The notes below the pieces were generated by a model. The model was not told the DNA's origin. It searched no databases and saw only the letters and a list, made by a program, of their open reading frames with translations. A stretch of DNA of 64,000 nt, from NCBI RefSeq assembly GCF_051967035.1, contig NZ_JBQCKK010000003.1:124001-188000 (forward strand), written 5' to 3'. Of the stretch, positions 25,201 through 32,392 are shown one piece after another. Both the position numbers and the translations under genes were made by a program. Origin of the DNA: Brevibacillus sp051967035 (GTDB lineage Bacteria > Bacillota > Bacilli > Brevibacillales > Brevibacillaceae). Position 1 is the stretch's first letter, and each line of letters begins with the position of its first letter.

Positions 25201-25500
25201 GCCGAGATTTTCCCTTGTCTTTACCGTAATCGTGCCCGCCCCGGGACGAGAGGTGGAGGAGATCACCGCGGGGCTGCCCAGCGCGCGTATCGCTTCCTCG
25301 ACTTTTCGCGTGACCGATGCTTCGACCTGATCCGCCGTCAGTCCTGGCGCGACGAGGCTGATCCTGTACTCCGGCAATCCCCGGTCGGAAAACGTCTGCA
25401 CATCCAGCCTGAACACCGCGCTGACCGCAAGCAGGCAGAGAAGCACGGCGATCAGGCGGGCGAGGGCAGGAGCTATGGACAGAAGCGCTCTGTTATTCAT
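22246..25500 (-). CDS. RND-superfamily efflux-like membrane protein, divergent
   Basis: 1084-residue protein of the AcrB/MexB/SwrC fold: TM1 about residues 10-30, a large extracytoplasmic porter loop (about 31-325), TM2-6, a second loop, TM8-12 and an unusually long basic cytoplasmic tail (about 1005-1084, with RRRDLREWKRRQKQ). The porter domain keeps RND hallmarks such as GLTADQVEASVTRKVEEAI, VARVEVDG and ADIRDTRGSKGE. In TM4 (about 383-402) the canonical Asp-Asp pair (GLLVDDAIV-like) is replaced by FALVYLMAGAA, and TM10 (about 900-925) lacks the expected Lys. It overlaps the upstream adaptor gene by 8 bp, so the two form a complex. It may transport by another coupling or be inactive. Confidence 0.88.
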   Translation of the reverse strand: MNNRALLSIAPALARLIAVLLCLLAVSAVFRLDVQTFSDRGLPEYRISLVAPGLTADQVEASVTRKVEEAIRALGSPAVISSTSRPGAGTITVKTRENLGSAYKERLEQKLSEVVKTLPVQEYSISQEKLGDSLVGFYLLHGSDVQTLSNVARYTVYEKLIQAPGVARVEVDGQLVREQIEVVFRPAMLLAYSVTPGDVLNQLPADVIGEEIGTVGKAADRTAFTWTSRTEGPQGLGRKLIATGKGYVPLSTLADIRDTRGSKGEAVSVYRGSPAVGISVYAAEVGQVPSIRKEIAEMVAELNEEAAGKYELNLFEDHALPISAATGQLALLACLAALLCALFLFVSLKRTGPAVLSLLAVGMAAGGVLGGMWLFGLKLTFSTLGPLLVFALVYLMAGAAFFSRLDRRGAYSLGGSLQTAWTVMKPLLLALVVMAAAWFTIVMTDLLKAEDKVVLFDAWPVLVLGAASLVLVYGWIVPVLAGSWLTAREPEADDSSPRTPSRLTRVIIPRWERLVQQGYSPFGLTLVSSVVFVMLMQSFVLVEPFRDVKPKLKTLSLPMVQDRRIEDALQAAKMAEERLRGLAEVADLYTVASRERLTLHVKLTNKAAWTRSVFELEKELDKKLRDIPQTDPFALVVNEEQKTRLEFTVKGPSLETTNHIAKEILAYLQQMRWRDKDNREIVTDERIGPPQQTAVIDIRPKADMLARYHLSEEEIKRQLESYLGEKRAGSIYANGSRVSVVARFPDKWMDHPEQVKHILIRTQQGLVRLADLVDLSSAGSPQVYERQDGMYVVTVSSAIADPRWIDNLAYNLPLAMQEKITVPESYTIWNEEERTKQSEEQSDQKDWSGRIFVIAAMIAVVLLASLLLRRRMRDGWFALMLLPVLSGGVALGLLWLDHPMNVMGFYGVAAAAALLVSQALLHLDEMDAAHEEQPDRWESVRVGMKRVWKAHTGTNAAIALACLPIVGGWMAGGETVASFGSTLLFGILLAAFVTLVLVPGMQYAAQWRDSAPSDLSLSVLVRSLRHWQENERVRRRDLREWKRRQKQLANERRKERQEESVHPKKELSQEDFLPLQATTEDAKP

Positions 25501-26731
25501 CCGCCACCTTCACCGCCTCGCCGTCCACCACGTAGGAAAGCCCCGCCCCGACAATCTGATCGCCCGGCGCAAGCCCTTCCAGGACTTCGTAAAACGTACC
25601 GTGCAGCGCTCCTACTTTGACAGGTGTCTTTGCCACTGTGTTCTCGTTGATTTTCATGACGTAATACTCTTCGTCCGCAACGCCGATGCTTGCGACGGGC
25701 ACGAGCACCCCCTGCTTCCCGGACAGCGCGTACTGGCAAGTGACGATCATGCCGCCCTTCCAGTTCACGGCGCTGCCGTTGACCGTCACCTCGACCGGAT
25801 ACGCCCCCGCATTGGAGTCGAGGATCGGCGAGACAAACGTCACTTGGCCCTCAGCCTCGCTGCCATCCGTCGCTTTTACCTGCACGGTCGCTCCCGTCTG
25901 CCAGTTGCCGATCTGCTCGCTGTCTACCAGCAGCTTGACGATCCAGGCACTCGTATCAACCAGACGAATTACTTCACTGCCAGGTCCGGTCTGCTGGGTG
26001 GCAACCTGCGAGATGGCGGCCACAACCCCGGAAAACGGCGCCTTCAACACAGCATCGTCCATCTCCCGCTTCGCGCGGCTGAGCTGAACATTCGCCTGGC
26101 TCAGCCCAACCTCTGCCTCCTCGACATCCAGTCGATCCGCGCCCTGCAACAGTCTGTTGTAGGCGATCTCCTCTTCTTCCAGGCTGAGCCGGGCCTGCTT
26201 TTGCGAAAGCGCCAGTCTGTCCAGCTCATCCTTGGCGATCGCGCCGTTGGCCAAAAGCACAGTGCCTTGCGCGTACTCCCGCTCGGCCTTCGCGGCAAGC
26301 TCCCTTGCCCGTTCCACCCGCAGCCTCTGCGTCTCTACCTCATGGCTTTCCGGCCCGGACAGCGCCTTGCTTCGCCTGATTGCGGCACTCGCTACCTGCC
26401 CGGACGCTGCCTGAATCCCTGCTTGCAGCCCGGACTGGTCCAGCGTTGCCAACGTCTGGCCCGCTTTCACGCTCGCCCCCTTCTGGACGAGAATGCTCGC
26501 GATTGTGCCAGAGGTGCCAAACGACAGGCTCAACTCCTGGCGAGGCGTCACTACGCCGGGCACCTCTAACATGGGTACGTCCCGGTTTTCCGCTACCGTA
26601 TACGCCTTTACCGTTTTCACTTTCATCACAGTCTCTTCTTCTATCCGCTTGAGCTGTCCGGTTCTTTCGTCCAGCTTTTCGCAGCCTGCCACAAGCAGGG
26701 CAACAATCGTGAGGCTGATCCACTTTTTCAT
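25493..26731 (-). CDS. RND efflux adaptor (membrane fusion) lipoprotein
   Basis: 412-residue HlyD/AcrA-type adaptor. The N-terminus MKKWISLTIVALLVAGCEK has a lipobox (LVAGC), so it is a membrane-anchored lipoprotein. Then come the first lipoyl half (GTIASILVQKGASVKAGQTL), a long alpha-hairpin coiled coil (about residues 110-210, Ala/Glu/Arg-rich), the second lipoyl half (VLKAPFSGVVAAI) and beta-barrel and membrane-proximal domains. Start ATG 26731 has AGGAG upstream; the longer frame is not supported. It is coupled to the RND-like gene by an 8-bp overlap. In Gram-positives such adaptors bridge the pump and the cell-wall space. Confidence 0.9.
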   Translation of the reverse strand: MKKWISLTIVALLVAGCEKLDERTGQLKRIEEETVMKVKTVKAYTVAENRDVPMLEVPGVVTPRQELSLSFGTSGTIASILVQKGASVKAGQTLATLDQSGLQAGIQAASGQVASAAIRRSKALSGPESHEVETQRLRVERARELAAKAEREYAQGTVLLANGAIAKDELDRLALSQKQARLSLEEEEIAYNRLLQGADRLDVEEAEVGLSQANVQLSRAKREMDDAVLKAPFSGVVAAISQVATQQTGPGSEVIRLVDTSAWIVKLLVDSEQIGNWQTGATVQVKATDGSEAEGQVTFVSPILDSNAGAYPVEVTVNGSAVNWKGGMIVTCQYALSGKQGVLVPVASIGVADEEYYVMKINENTVAKTPVKVGALHGTFYEVLEGLAPGDQIVGAGLSYVVDGEAVKVADE

Positions 26732-27056
26732 CCTTTCACTCCTGCAACCTTCCATAATCCGTCCGTTCATGCAGGCGAATATCCTCGCTAAACAGCGACA
26801 CAGTCACTGACCTGAATCACGAGGAATTCTCCGTGGACAATCTATATGTTACAGAAAATACAGACAGTTGTGTCATTTTCTCGTCGCTTTTTATATTTCT
26901 TTATGATTGGGCCGATTCTCGTCACTTGTTTGTAACTCGCATGCTGTATGATAAAAGGGCGGAAATATTCAAGCAATTGTCCGATTGCTTGTTAGCGCTT
27001 ACAGGGCATGCCTTACGCGTGTACACTGACATTTTTTCATGGTGGGAGTGATCGTC
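26732..27056. promoter_or_regulatory. Intergenic region with promoter elements for scoAB
   Basis: This 325-bp gap between divergent units is A/T-rich in the middle. A TATGAT at 26947-26952 is the best -10 for scoA, with TTGTTT 15 bp upstream as a poor -35. A CRE-like site lies at 26990-27003. No gene or RNA was recognised. Confidence 0.4.
26990..27003 (+). promoter_or_regulatory. Catabolite-responsive element (CRE)-like site
   Basis: TGTTAGCGCTTACA fits the relaxed CcpA consensus TGWNANCGNTNWCA at every fixed position. It lies about 30-45 nt downstream of the predicted scoA transcription start and 54 nt before the scoA ATG, a position typical of roadblock-type CcpA repression. Confidence 0.65.
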
Positions 27057-27749
27057 ATGGCAAAAATTTACTCTTCTTATGCGGAGATCGTGGCAGATAT
27101 TCACGATGGAGCGACCCTTTTGGTCGGCGGCTTCGGACTGGTCGGCATTCCGGAAAATCTGATTATCGCCCTGCGCGACAAAGCAGTGAAAAATCTTACG
27201 GTCGTCTCCAACAACTGCGGCGTGGATGACTGGGGCCTGGGCCTGCTCCTGCGCGAAAAGCAGATCAAAAAAATGGTTTCCTCCTACGTCGGGGAAAACA
27301 AGGAATTCGAGCGCCAATTTCTCTCGGGCGAACTGGAAGTCGAGCTGACGCCACAAGGCACGCTGGCGGAAAGAATCCGCGCTGGCGGCGCCGGTATCCC
27401 TGCCTTCTACACGCCTGCGGGCGTCGGCACTCCGATTGCGGAAGGCCGCGAGACACGTGTCTTCAACGGCAAGGAGTATTTGCTGGAGCATGCGATCACG
27501 GGCGATTTTGCGCTCATCAAAGCATGGAAGGCCGACAAGATGGGCAATCTCGTCTTCCGCAAAACGGCGCAAAACTTCAATCCGATGATGGCTGCCGCCG
27601 GAAAAATTACGATTGCCGAGGTAGAAGAAATCGTGGAAACCGGCGAACTCGATCCGGACCACATCCATACGCCAAGCGTGTACGTCCAGCGTCTGATCCA
27701 GGCTCCGTCGTTTGAAAAGCGGATTGAGCGGCGCACGGTCCGCTCCTAA
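27057..27749 (+). CDS. scoA: 3-oxoacid CoA-transferase subunit A
   Basis: 230-residue alpha subunit of a succinyl-CoA:3-oxoacid (or acetate:acetoacetyl) CoA-transferase. Family signatures are GATLLVGGFGLVGIPENLI (prosite-type GGFG..G.P) and IRAGGAGIPAFYTPAGVGT, followed by EYLLEHAITGDFALIKAWKA and GNLVFRKTAQNFNP. The ATG at 27057 has GGGAGTG upstream; the in-frame codons before it are not needed. It is followed after 57 bp by scoB, and the two subunits form the active enzyme in the cytoplasm. Role: activation and use of acetoacetate or other 3-oxoacids. Likely glucose-repressed through the upstream CRE-like site. Confidence 0.95.
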   Translation: MAKIYSSYAEIVADIHDGATLLVGGFGLVGIPENLIIALRDKAVKNLTVVSNNCGVDDWGLGLLLREKQIKKMVSSYVGENKEFERQFLSGELEVELTPQGTLAERIRAGGAGIPAFYTPAGVGTPIAEGRETRVFNGKEYLLEHAITGDFALIKAWKADKMGNLVFRKTAQNFNPMMAAAGKITIAEVEEIVETGELDPDHIHTPSVYVQRLIQAPSFEKRIERRTVRS

Positions 27750-27806
27750 GCTGTGAATCGCTACGCTACGATCATAGACAAAGGTCATTCAAGGGAGGAA
27801 ACAGAT

Positions 27807-28463
27807 ATGTCGCTTACTCGTGAGCAAATTGCCACTCGGGCTGCCAAAGAAATCGAGGATGGCTTTTACGTGAATTTGGGAATCGGGATGCCTACACTCG
27901 TCGCCAACTACATCCCGGAAGGAAAAACCGTCGTGCTGCAATCGGAAAACGGCCTGCTGGGTATCGGCCCCTACCCGACCGAGGACGAACTCGATCCCGA
28001 TCTGATTAACGCCGGAAAAGAAACCGTCACGGCGATTCCCGGCGCGGCTTACTTCTCCAGCGCCGAGTCGTTTGCCATGATTCGCGGCGGGCACATTGAT
28101 CTCGCCATTCTCGGCGCGATGGAGGTTTCTGCCGAGGGAGACCTCGCGAACTGGATGATTCCCGGCAAGATGGTCAAAGGAATGGGCGGAGCGATGGACC
28201 TCGTGCACGGCGCGAAAAAAATCGTCGTCATCATGGACCACGTCAACAAATATGGCGAGACGAAAATTTTGAACAAGTGCGCGCTCCCGCTCACTGGCAA
28301 AAAAGTGGTCAACCGGATTATCACGGACAGAGCGGTTCTCGATGTGACGCCGGACGGCCTGCTTTTGGTCGAAGTCGCGGAAGGCTATACGCCGGAAGAC
28401 ATTCAGGCGTGCACCGAGCCGAAGCTCATCATTTCGCCCGAACTGAAAACGATTGGTCTGTAA
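27807..28463 (+). CDS. scoB: 3-oxoacid CoA-transferase subunit B
   Basis: 218-residue beta subunit. The catalytic Glu lies in VVLQSENGLLGIGPYP (the SENG signature), preceded by FYVNLGIGMPTLVANY; GGHIDLAILGAMEVSAEGDLA and GMGGAMDLVHGAKKIVV are typical. The ATG at 27807 is preceded by AGGGAGG; the 18-codon upstream extension lacks family similarity. It pairs with ScoA. The operon ends in a rho-independent terminator about 60 bp downstream. Confidence 0.95.
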   Translation: MSLTREQIATRAAKEIEDGFYVNLGIGMPTLVANYIPEGKTVVLQSENGLLGIGPYPTEDELDPDLINAGKETVTAIPGAAYFSSAESFAMIRGGHIDLAILGAMEVSAEGDLANWMIPGKMVKGMGGAMDLVHGAKKIVVIMDHVNKYGETKILNKCALPLTGKKVVNRIITDRAVLDVTPDGLLLVEVAEGYTPEDIQACTEPKLIISPELKTIGL

Positions 28464-28520
28464 GCCTTTGCCCCCTGCACCTGACAGCCTCATGCCTGCT
28501 TGCCATTTTCACAAAATCGG

Positions 28521-28547
28521 CCTCATCCTACCCGGATGGGGTCTTTT
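28521..28547 (+). terminator. scoAB terminator
   Basis: CCTCATCC (28521-28528), 5-nt loop, GGATGGGG (28534-28541), then TCTTTTT. The stem includes one G-T pair. Confidence 0.75.
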
Positions 28548-28651
28548 TGCTTTCACTCGCAAGCTGCACTCGCGCAGTCGCTTCCCGCCCGCATTCGGTA
28601 TATAATACGTACACAAAGCAAATTTCCAGCATTTGAGAGGAAGAGATCGAC

Positions 28652-29347
28652 ATGTCAGGAACAATCGGTTGTCTGCTCATCCACGGATTCGCCGGAGACA
28701 TCAACGACGTTCTGCCCCTCGCCAAAGCGCTACGCGAGGCTGGATACCAGGTCGAGTGTCCGACTCTGGAAGGACACGGGGCGACTCGCCGTCAAATGGC
28801 CCAAAGCACCCGCAAAGACTGGCTGCGCTCGGCTGAAGAAGGCTACAAACGCCTCTCCATGCGCGCAGATACGCTCGTCGTGATCGGGTTTTCCATGGGT
28901 GGTCTGCTCGGCTTTCATCTGACGACCCGCTATCCGGTCGAGCTGTTGGTGACGATCAACACTCCTTACAAGTACTGGGACGTAAAGGAAGCCCTGCACT
29001 ATTTGCGCGAGGACTTCCCTACCCATTCGCGCCGCTACATAAGAAGCATCCGCAAAATCCCTGTGAGCAGCATGCTGGAGTTTCGCCGACTTTTGGCGGA
29101 AACGAAGCCTCTCCTGGGGCAAATCAAGACACCGTACCTCTTGCTACAGGCGAAGCGGGATGATACGGTACAGGCCATCAGCGCACAGCTGCTCGCCAAA
29201 AGCGTAGACGCGTCCGCGTCGCCGCACATCACCTGGTACGAGCATTCCAATCACATGCTGTTGCACGGCCCGGACAAGGAAGCGGCCATCGCTCGCGTCC
29301 TCGCTGCGCTCAAGGAACGCTTTCCAGACTCTCCCGCCTTCGTCTGA
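28652..29347 (+). CDS. Carboxylesterase / monoacylglycerol-lipase-like alpha/beta hydrolase
   Basis: 231 residues, close to the size of Est30/YvaK-type carboxylesterases. It starts MSGTIGCLLIHGFAGDINDV with the HGFAG oxyanion motif. The nucleophile Ser is in VVIGFSMGGLLGF, the Asp in LLQAKRDDTVQ and the His in WYEHSNHMLLHGPDKE; the last motif is characteristic of this esterase group. The ATG at 28652 has AGAGGAAGAG upstream. A TATAAT occurs about 50 bp upstream of the start, without a good -35. Predicted cytoplasmic hydrolysis of short-chain esters or monoacylglycerols. Confidence 0.92.
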   Translation: MSGTIGCLLIHGFAGDINDVLPLAKALREAGYQVECPTLEGHGATRRQMAQSTRKDWLRSAEEGYKRLSMRADTLVVIGFSMGGLLGFHLTTRYPVELLVTINTPYKYWDVKEALHYLREDFPTHSRRYIRSIRKIPVSSMLEFRRLLAETKPLLGQIKTPYLLLQAKRDDTVQAISAQLLAKSVDASASPHITWYEHSNHMLLHGPDKEAAIARVLAALKERFPDSPAFV

Positions 29348-29362
29348 CGCTCCACCTGCGGC

Positions 29363-29475
29363 GATGAGCAGAAGCGCTGCGGCATGGACGCCGTATAGGC
29401 CGGACAGCCCTCTATGCTCATCTAGCCAACATGCGTATAGCGGTTCCATGTTGGCATCCAGGGGACGATGTCCCC
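29363..29475 (+). other. Highly structured leader-like element upstream of yndJ
   Basis: GATGAGCA (29363-29370) pairs with TGCTCATC (29415-29422) and closes a region that can hold two small inner hairpins. It is followed by a perfect 9-bp hairpin, GCCAACATG (29425-29433)/CATGTTGGC (29447-29455), and a 6-bp one, GGGGAC (29461-29466)/GTCCCC (29470-29475). No U-tract follows any of them. The 224-bp gap contains no credible gene. It matches no riboswitch class that I recognise. Confidence 0.45.
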
Positions 29476-29571
29476 GAGCGCGAGCAACGGCGCCCCATAG
29501 CTCCACCGACCTGCTTAGCTTGGAAGCAACCGTACCTCGCTAATTTTACCGTAGTTCGGAGGGAATCCATC

Positions 29572-31257
29572 TTGGCCAATCGCCGAAACCAAATCATCCA
29601 TTCGTACGTTCCGACCGGACTTTTGCTCTGGCTTCTTCTCTGGTTGGTTCCCTACTATGACCAAACGGAGCGGATCATTTTGTTCGCCGCCTTTGTAGTC
29701 GTGCCGTTGACGTTGTACCGCGTGTTTGAATCGACAACGCACACGCCCGATTCCTTTTTGAACCTCTTCATCTATCTGATGCCGATTGGCGCGTTCACCT
29801 TGGCAGGTTCTTTTGTGCTGCCGCCGGGGGCAGTGGCCGGGCTGCTTTCCCTGCCCTGGGCTTTGGTCACTCTCTCCATCGCTGTTGGTGGCGCCCTGCT
29901 TTTCCTGAACAAATCCGCAAATCTGGCAACAATCTCCTGGGCGATCGGCTTTCTGTACATCAGTATTGGCGGAATCTGGCTGGTGGCGCATCAATTCGGC
30001 GTGCCTTTGCTCGGCTTTGACGGGCTAATCATGCTGCTTACGGTCAATCATTTTCATTACGCCGGCTTTGTCGCGCCGATATTGTTCGGTTTTTTGTACG
30101 ACAGCCAAACGAAAAAGGCCGTGCCCGGCCTGATCGTGGCGCTCGGCGGGATGGCGCCGATCCTGATCGCGCTTGGCATGACGTACTCCCCGCTGATGGA
30201 GTGGCTGTCTGTCCTCGTCTTTACCGCGTCCCTGGTCCTCTACAGCGTGCTCGTGTTTACCCGCGTGATTCCGAAAGCAACGCGCTGGACAAAGGGCTTT
30301 CACCTGCTGTCAAGCGGCGCTATCTGGGTAACGATGGCGCTTGCCGTCGCGTACGGATTTGGCGAGTGGATCGGGCAATCGATCGTGCCGATCTCGACGA
30401 TGATTGCCTTCCATGGCTGGGGCAATGCCGTGCTGTTTTGCTTTTTCGGGGTGCTGGCATGGCACGCCACCTTGATGGACAAGGAGACGGTGAGAATTCC
30501 GTTTAGCCGCTTGCAAGGCAGGGGAAAAATCGGCTCTGACGTCTTTGCCAGGCTGTCTGTCCTTGACCTGACGCCGCCAAAAGTGCCAACCGGGCTCATC
30601 GACGATATGCGCGAGTACCGGAGCGATCACTTTGACCCTGCACGGCTCGACCCGGATATTATCGATTTTTATGAGCATACCGACGACTACGAGCTGTATC
30701 TGACGCCCAACTGGAGCAGAGCGTTTCGACTGCCGGCCAAACTTTACAAACAGATCAGCCACCGCCTGGAGCAGATGAACTTCCCGCTGGAGGCGGAGAC
30801 GAGCGACTTGCAGGTGAAAAGCGCCATCCTCCCCATCCAGGACGAAAAGGACGGCCGATCCGCTGTCCGTGCCTGGGTGCGGACATACACGGCATCGCAG
30901 CAGGCGATTTACGCCGCCCTGTATTCCACGCATGTGTCAGCAGGCGCGCGTTATATGAACATCGCGTTCCCGCTTCCGCACGCGCAGATGACCAGCATTT
31001 TGCATCTGCGGCATGGATCGGACTCTACGCTCGTATTAACCTCCTGGCTACAGGAAGGAACTCCGGGCGATCAAGGCGTATACCTCGTGCTCGACCAGAA
31101 AGCGATCCGCCTTCCGATCAATGAAACGATCACGGTATGGAAGGACCCGGCATCGCCAAAAGGGAGCCTGGGAGCGCTTCACGAGATGTGGCTGTTCGGG
31201 ATGAAATTTTTGACCCTGGAGTACCACATTTTCAAGAAAACGCACGGCGCTGACTGA
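29572..31257 (+). CDS. yndJ: YndJ-family membrane protein
   Basis: 561-residue protein in two parts. Residues 1 to about 300 hold about nine hydrophobic helices (SYVPTGLLLWLLLWLVPYY to HGWGNAVLFCFFGVLAWHA); the remainder is a soluble domain resembling the C-terminus of B. subtilis YndJ (YTASQQAIYAALYSTHVSAG, GSDSTLVLTSWLQ). The motif LLTVNHFHYAGFVAPILFG in the membrane part contains a conserved HFHYAG stretch with possible metal or proton ligands. The start is TTG at 29572 with CGGAGGG 8 nt upstream; a longer frame beginning at 29431 runs through the leader hairpins and is rejected. Function unknown. Confidence 0.8.
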   Translation: MANRRNQIIHSYVPTGLLLWLLLWLVPYYDQTERIILFAAFVVVPLTLYRVFESTTHTPDSFLNLFIYLMPIGAFTLAGSFVLPPGAVAGLLSLPWALVTLSIAVGGALLFLNKSANLATISWAIGFLYISIGGIWLVAHQFGVPLLGFDGLIMLLTVNHFHYAGFVAPILFGFLYDSQTKKAVPGLIVALGGMAPILIALGMTYSPLMEWLSVLVFTASLVLYSVLVFTRVIPKATRWTKGFHLLSSGAIWVTMALAVAYGFGEWIGQSIVPISTMIAFHGWGNAVLFCFFGVLAWHATLMDKETVRIPFSRLQGRGKIGSDVFARLSVLDLTPPKVPTGLIDDMREYRSDHFDPARLDPDIIDFYEHTDDYELYLTPNWSRAFRLPAKLYKQISHRLEQMNFPLEAETSDLQVKSAILPIQDEKDGRSAVRAWVRTYTASQQAIYAALYSTHVSAGARYMNIAFPLPHAQMTSILHLRHGSDSTLVLTSWLQEGTPGDQGVYLVLDQKAIRLPINETITVWKDPASPKGSLGALHEMWLFGMKFLTLEYHIFKKTHGAD

Positions 31258-31287
31258 TTGTGGCGTCTTTAGAGGGGCAGATAAGGG

Positions 31288-31330
31288 GCAGATGGGCAGA
31301 CCAGTCGGCGCAGCCGCTGGTCTGATCTGC
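31288..31330. other. Large hairpin downstream of yndJ
   Basis: GCAGAT (31288-31293), CAGACCAG (31297-31304) and CGGC (31306-31309) pair with GCCG, CTGGTCTG and ATCTGC (31313-31330), making an 18-bp interrupted stem. It lacks a T-run, so it may be a factor-dependent terminator or a decayed element. GGGGCAGAT occurs twice just upstream. Nothing else is seen between 31258 and the CRISPR array. Confidence 0.4.
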
Positions 31331-31438
31331 TTGCCGTGCCTGCGCCGGTGTATGGATGTCGGGAGAAAAGCAAAAAGAGGGGCGATGCCGTCAAGTATTA
31401 CCGTACATAAGGTTATTTGCTGCTGTTTTGAGATAGCT

Positions 31439-31936
31439 TTCTTTTCATGCATGCATCCGCGGGATGCGACGAATGAGCTACTCTGATGCCATTCTCCAAG
31501 CCGTATTTCAATCCACGCATCCGCGTAGGATGCGACTGTAGAGGCGACGCCGCCTGGTCGGGCCGAAAATATTTCAATCCACGCATCCGCGTAGGATGCG
31601 ACGAGGCACTTCGACCAGCGCGCGAAAGTTTTCGCTATTTCAATCCACGCATCCGCGTAGGATGCGACCGACAACAGGCAAAAAACAGGTGGAGTATGTG
31701 GGATTTCAATCCACGCATCCGCGTAGGATGCGACCTATGCAAGTGAAAGACGCACTGATCGTTGGTATTATTTCAATCCACGCATCCGCGTAGGATGCGA
31801 CTTTCCAAGGCCGCAATCATCGCAGCTGCCTTGTTATTTCAATCCACGCATCCGCGTAGGATGCGACCCGCCAAGCGCGGGCTTTTTATTTTTTATAAAG
31901 GGGAATTTCAATCCACGCATCCGCGTAGGATGCGAC
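31439..31936 (-). CRISPR. Type I-C-like CRISPR array, 7 intact repeats plus 1 decayed terminal repeat
   Basis: Seven identical 32-bp repeats start at 31505, 31571, 31637, 31703, 31770, 31836 and 31905 (plus-strand form begins ATTTCAATCCACGCATCCGC and ends GTAGGATGCGAC). Spacers are 34, 34, 34, 35, 34 and 37 bp. A degenerate repeat occupies 31439-31470, conserving GCATCCGCG and GGATGCGAC but missing a TA between them, and defines a seventh 34-bp spacer. The inner palindrome GCATCC-GCGTA-GGATGC forms the crRNA stem. Read on the minus strand the repeat starts GTCGC and ends GGATTGAAAT, as in type I-C arrays, so transcription should run leftward from a leader at the right. No cas gene is in the window. 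Confidence 0.95.
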
Positions 31937-32106
31937 AGCGAATTTTTAACCCAAATATGCTTTCATTTTCATATTTGTAATCAAAATTCGCCTAAATTCA
32001 TTCATACGTTAACAAAGTGTAGTGAAAGCAGACAAAAAACAGACATTTCACCTGTTTTTCGGGTGCGAATCTCCCAGGGAATTCGTGTGCGCTTCACATT
32101 CGCACC
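31937..32106 (-). promoter_or_regulatory. CRISPR leader
   Basis: A/T-rich sequence abutting the first repeat on its right, including AAAAACAG/CTGTTTTT (32035-32042/32052-32059). Further out is the inverted repeat GGTGCGAAT (32062-32070)/ATTCGCACC (32098-32106). This paired GGTGCGAAT element is, from memory, typical of type I-C leaders. It agrees with the decayed repeat being at the opposite, trailer end. Confidence 0.65.
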
Positions 32107-32392
32107 AGAAGAAGAAAGACTCTTCTATCTCAATCGACTCTTCTCACTCAAGCCATATCTTATTTCTTGTAAGGATTGTCTATTGGAAAATTCAGGGCTA
32201 TCCTGATCTTACTCGATGATCGAGAGCAATTCCACAGAATTTTTGGACACGTTGGGCGGTTCCGCCACTTGGACGGCTAACGCGATCAACAACAGCTTCC
32301 GCTTTCGTGCAACAAGCTTCCCAGGGCAGGGAAGCTTGTTGGTATTCAGCAAACCAGGCAAAACAATCAAGCCGTTTTGCCCGCTACCATTT
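32107..32392. other. Gap between CRISPR leader and purU, two perfect hairpins
   Basis: CAACAAGCTTCCC (32310-32322)/GGGAAGCTTGTTG (32329-32341) is a perfect 13-bp stem. GGCAAAAC (32357-32364)/GTTTTGCC (32374-32381) is an 8-bp stem just past the purU stop. Neither has a clean U-tract on the minus strand, but together they are the likely purU transcription end. I found no cas2 or other cas remnant in either strand. Confidence 0.5.

Noticed and set aside
31048..31674. Minus-strand frame with repeated ASYADAWIEI segments
   Set aside because: The repeated peptide is the translation of CRISPR repeats, and the rest is antisense to yndJ; no start signal. The plus-strand frames across the array (31486-31980) are likewise artefacts.
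32107..32392. Possible cas2 or cas1 remnant next to the CRISPR leader
   Set aside because: I read both strands; the minus-strand frame at 32209-32460 has no Cas motif and begins antisense to purU-terminal sequence.
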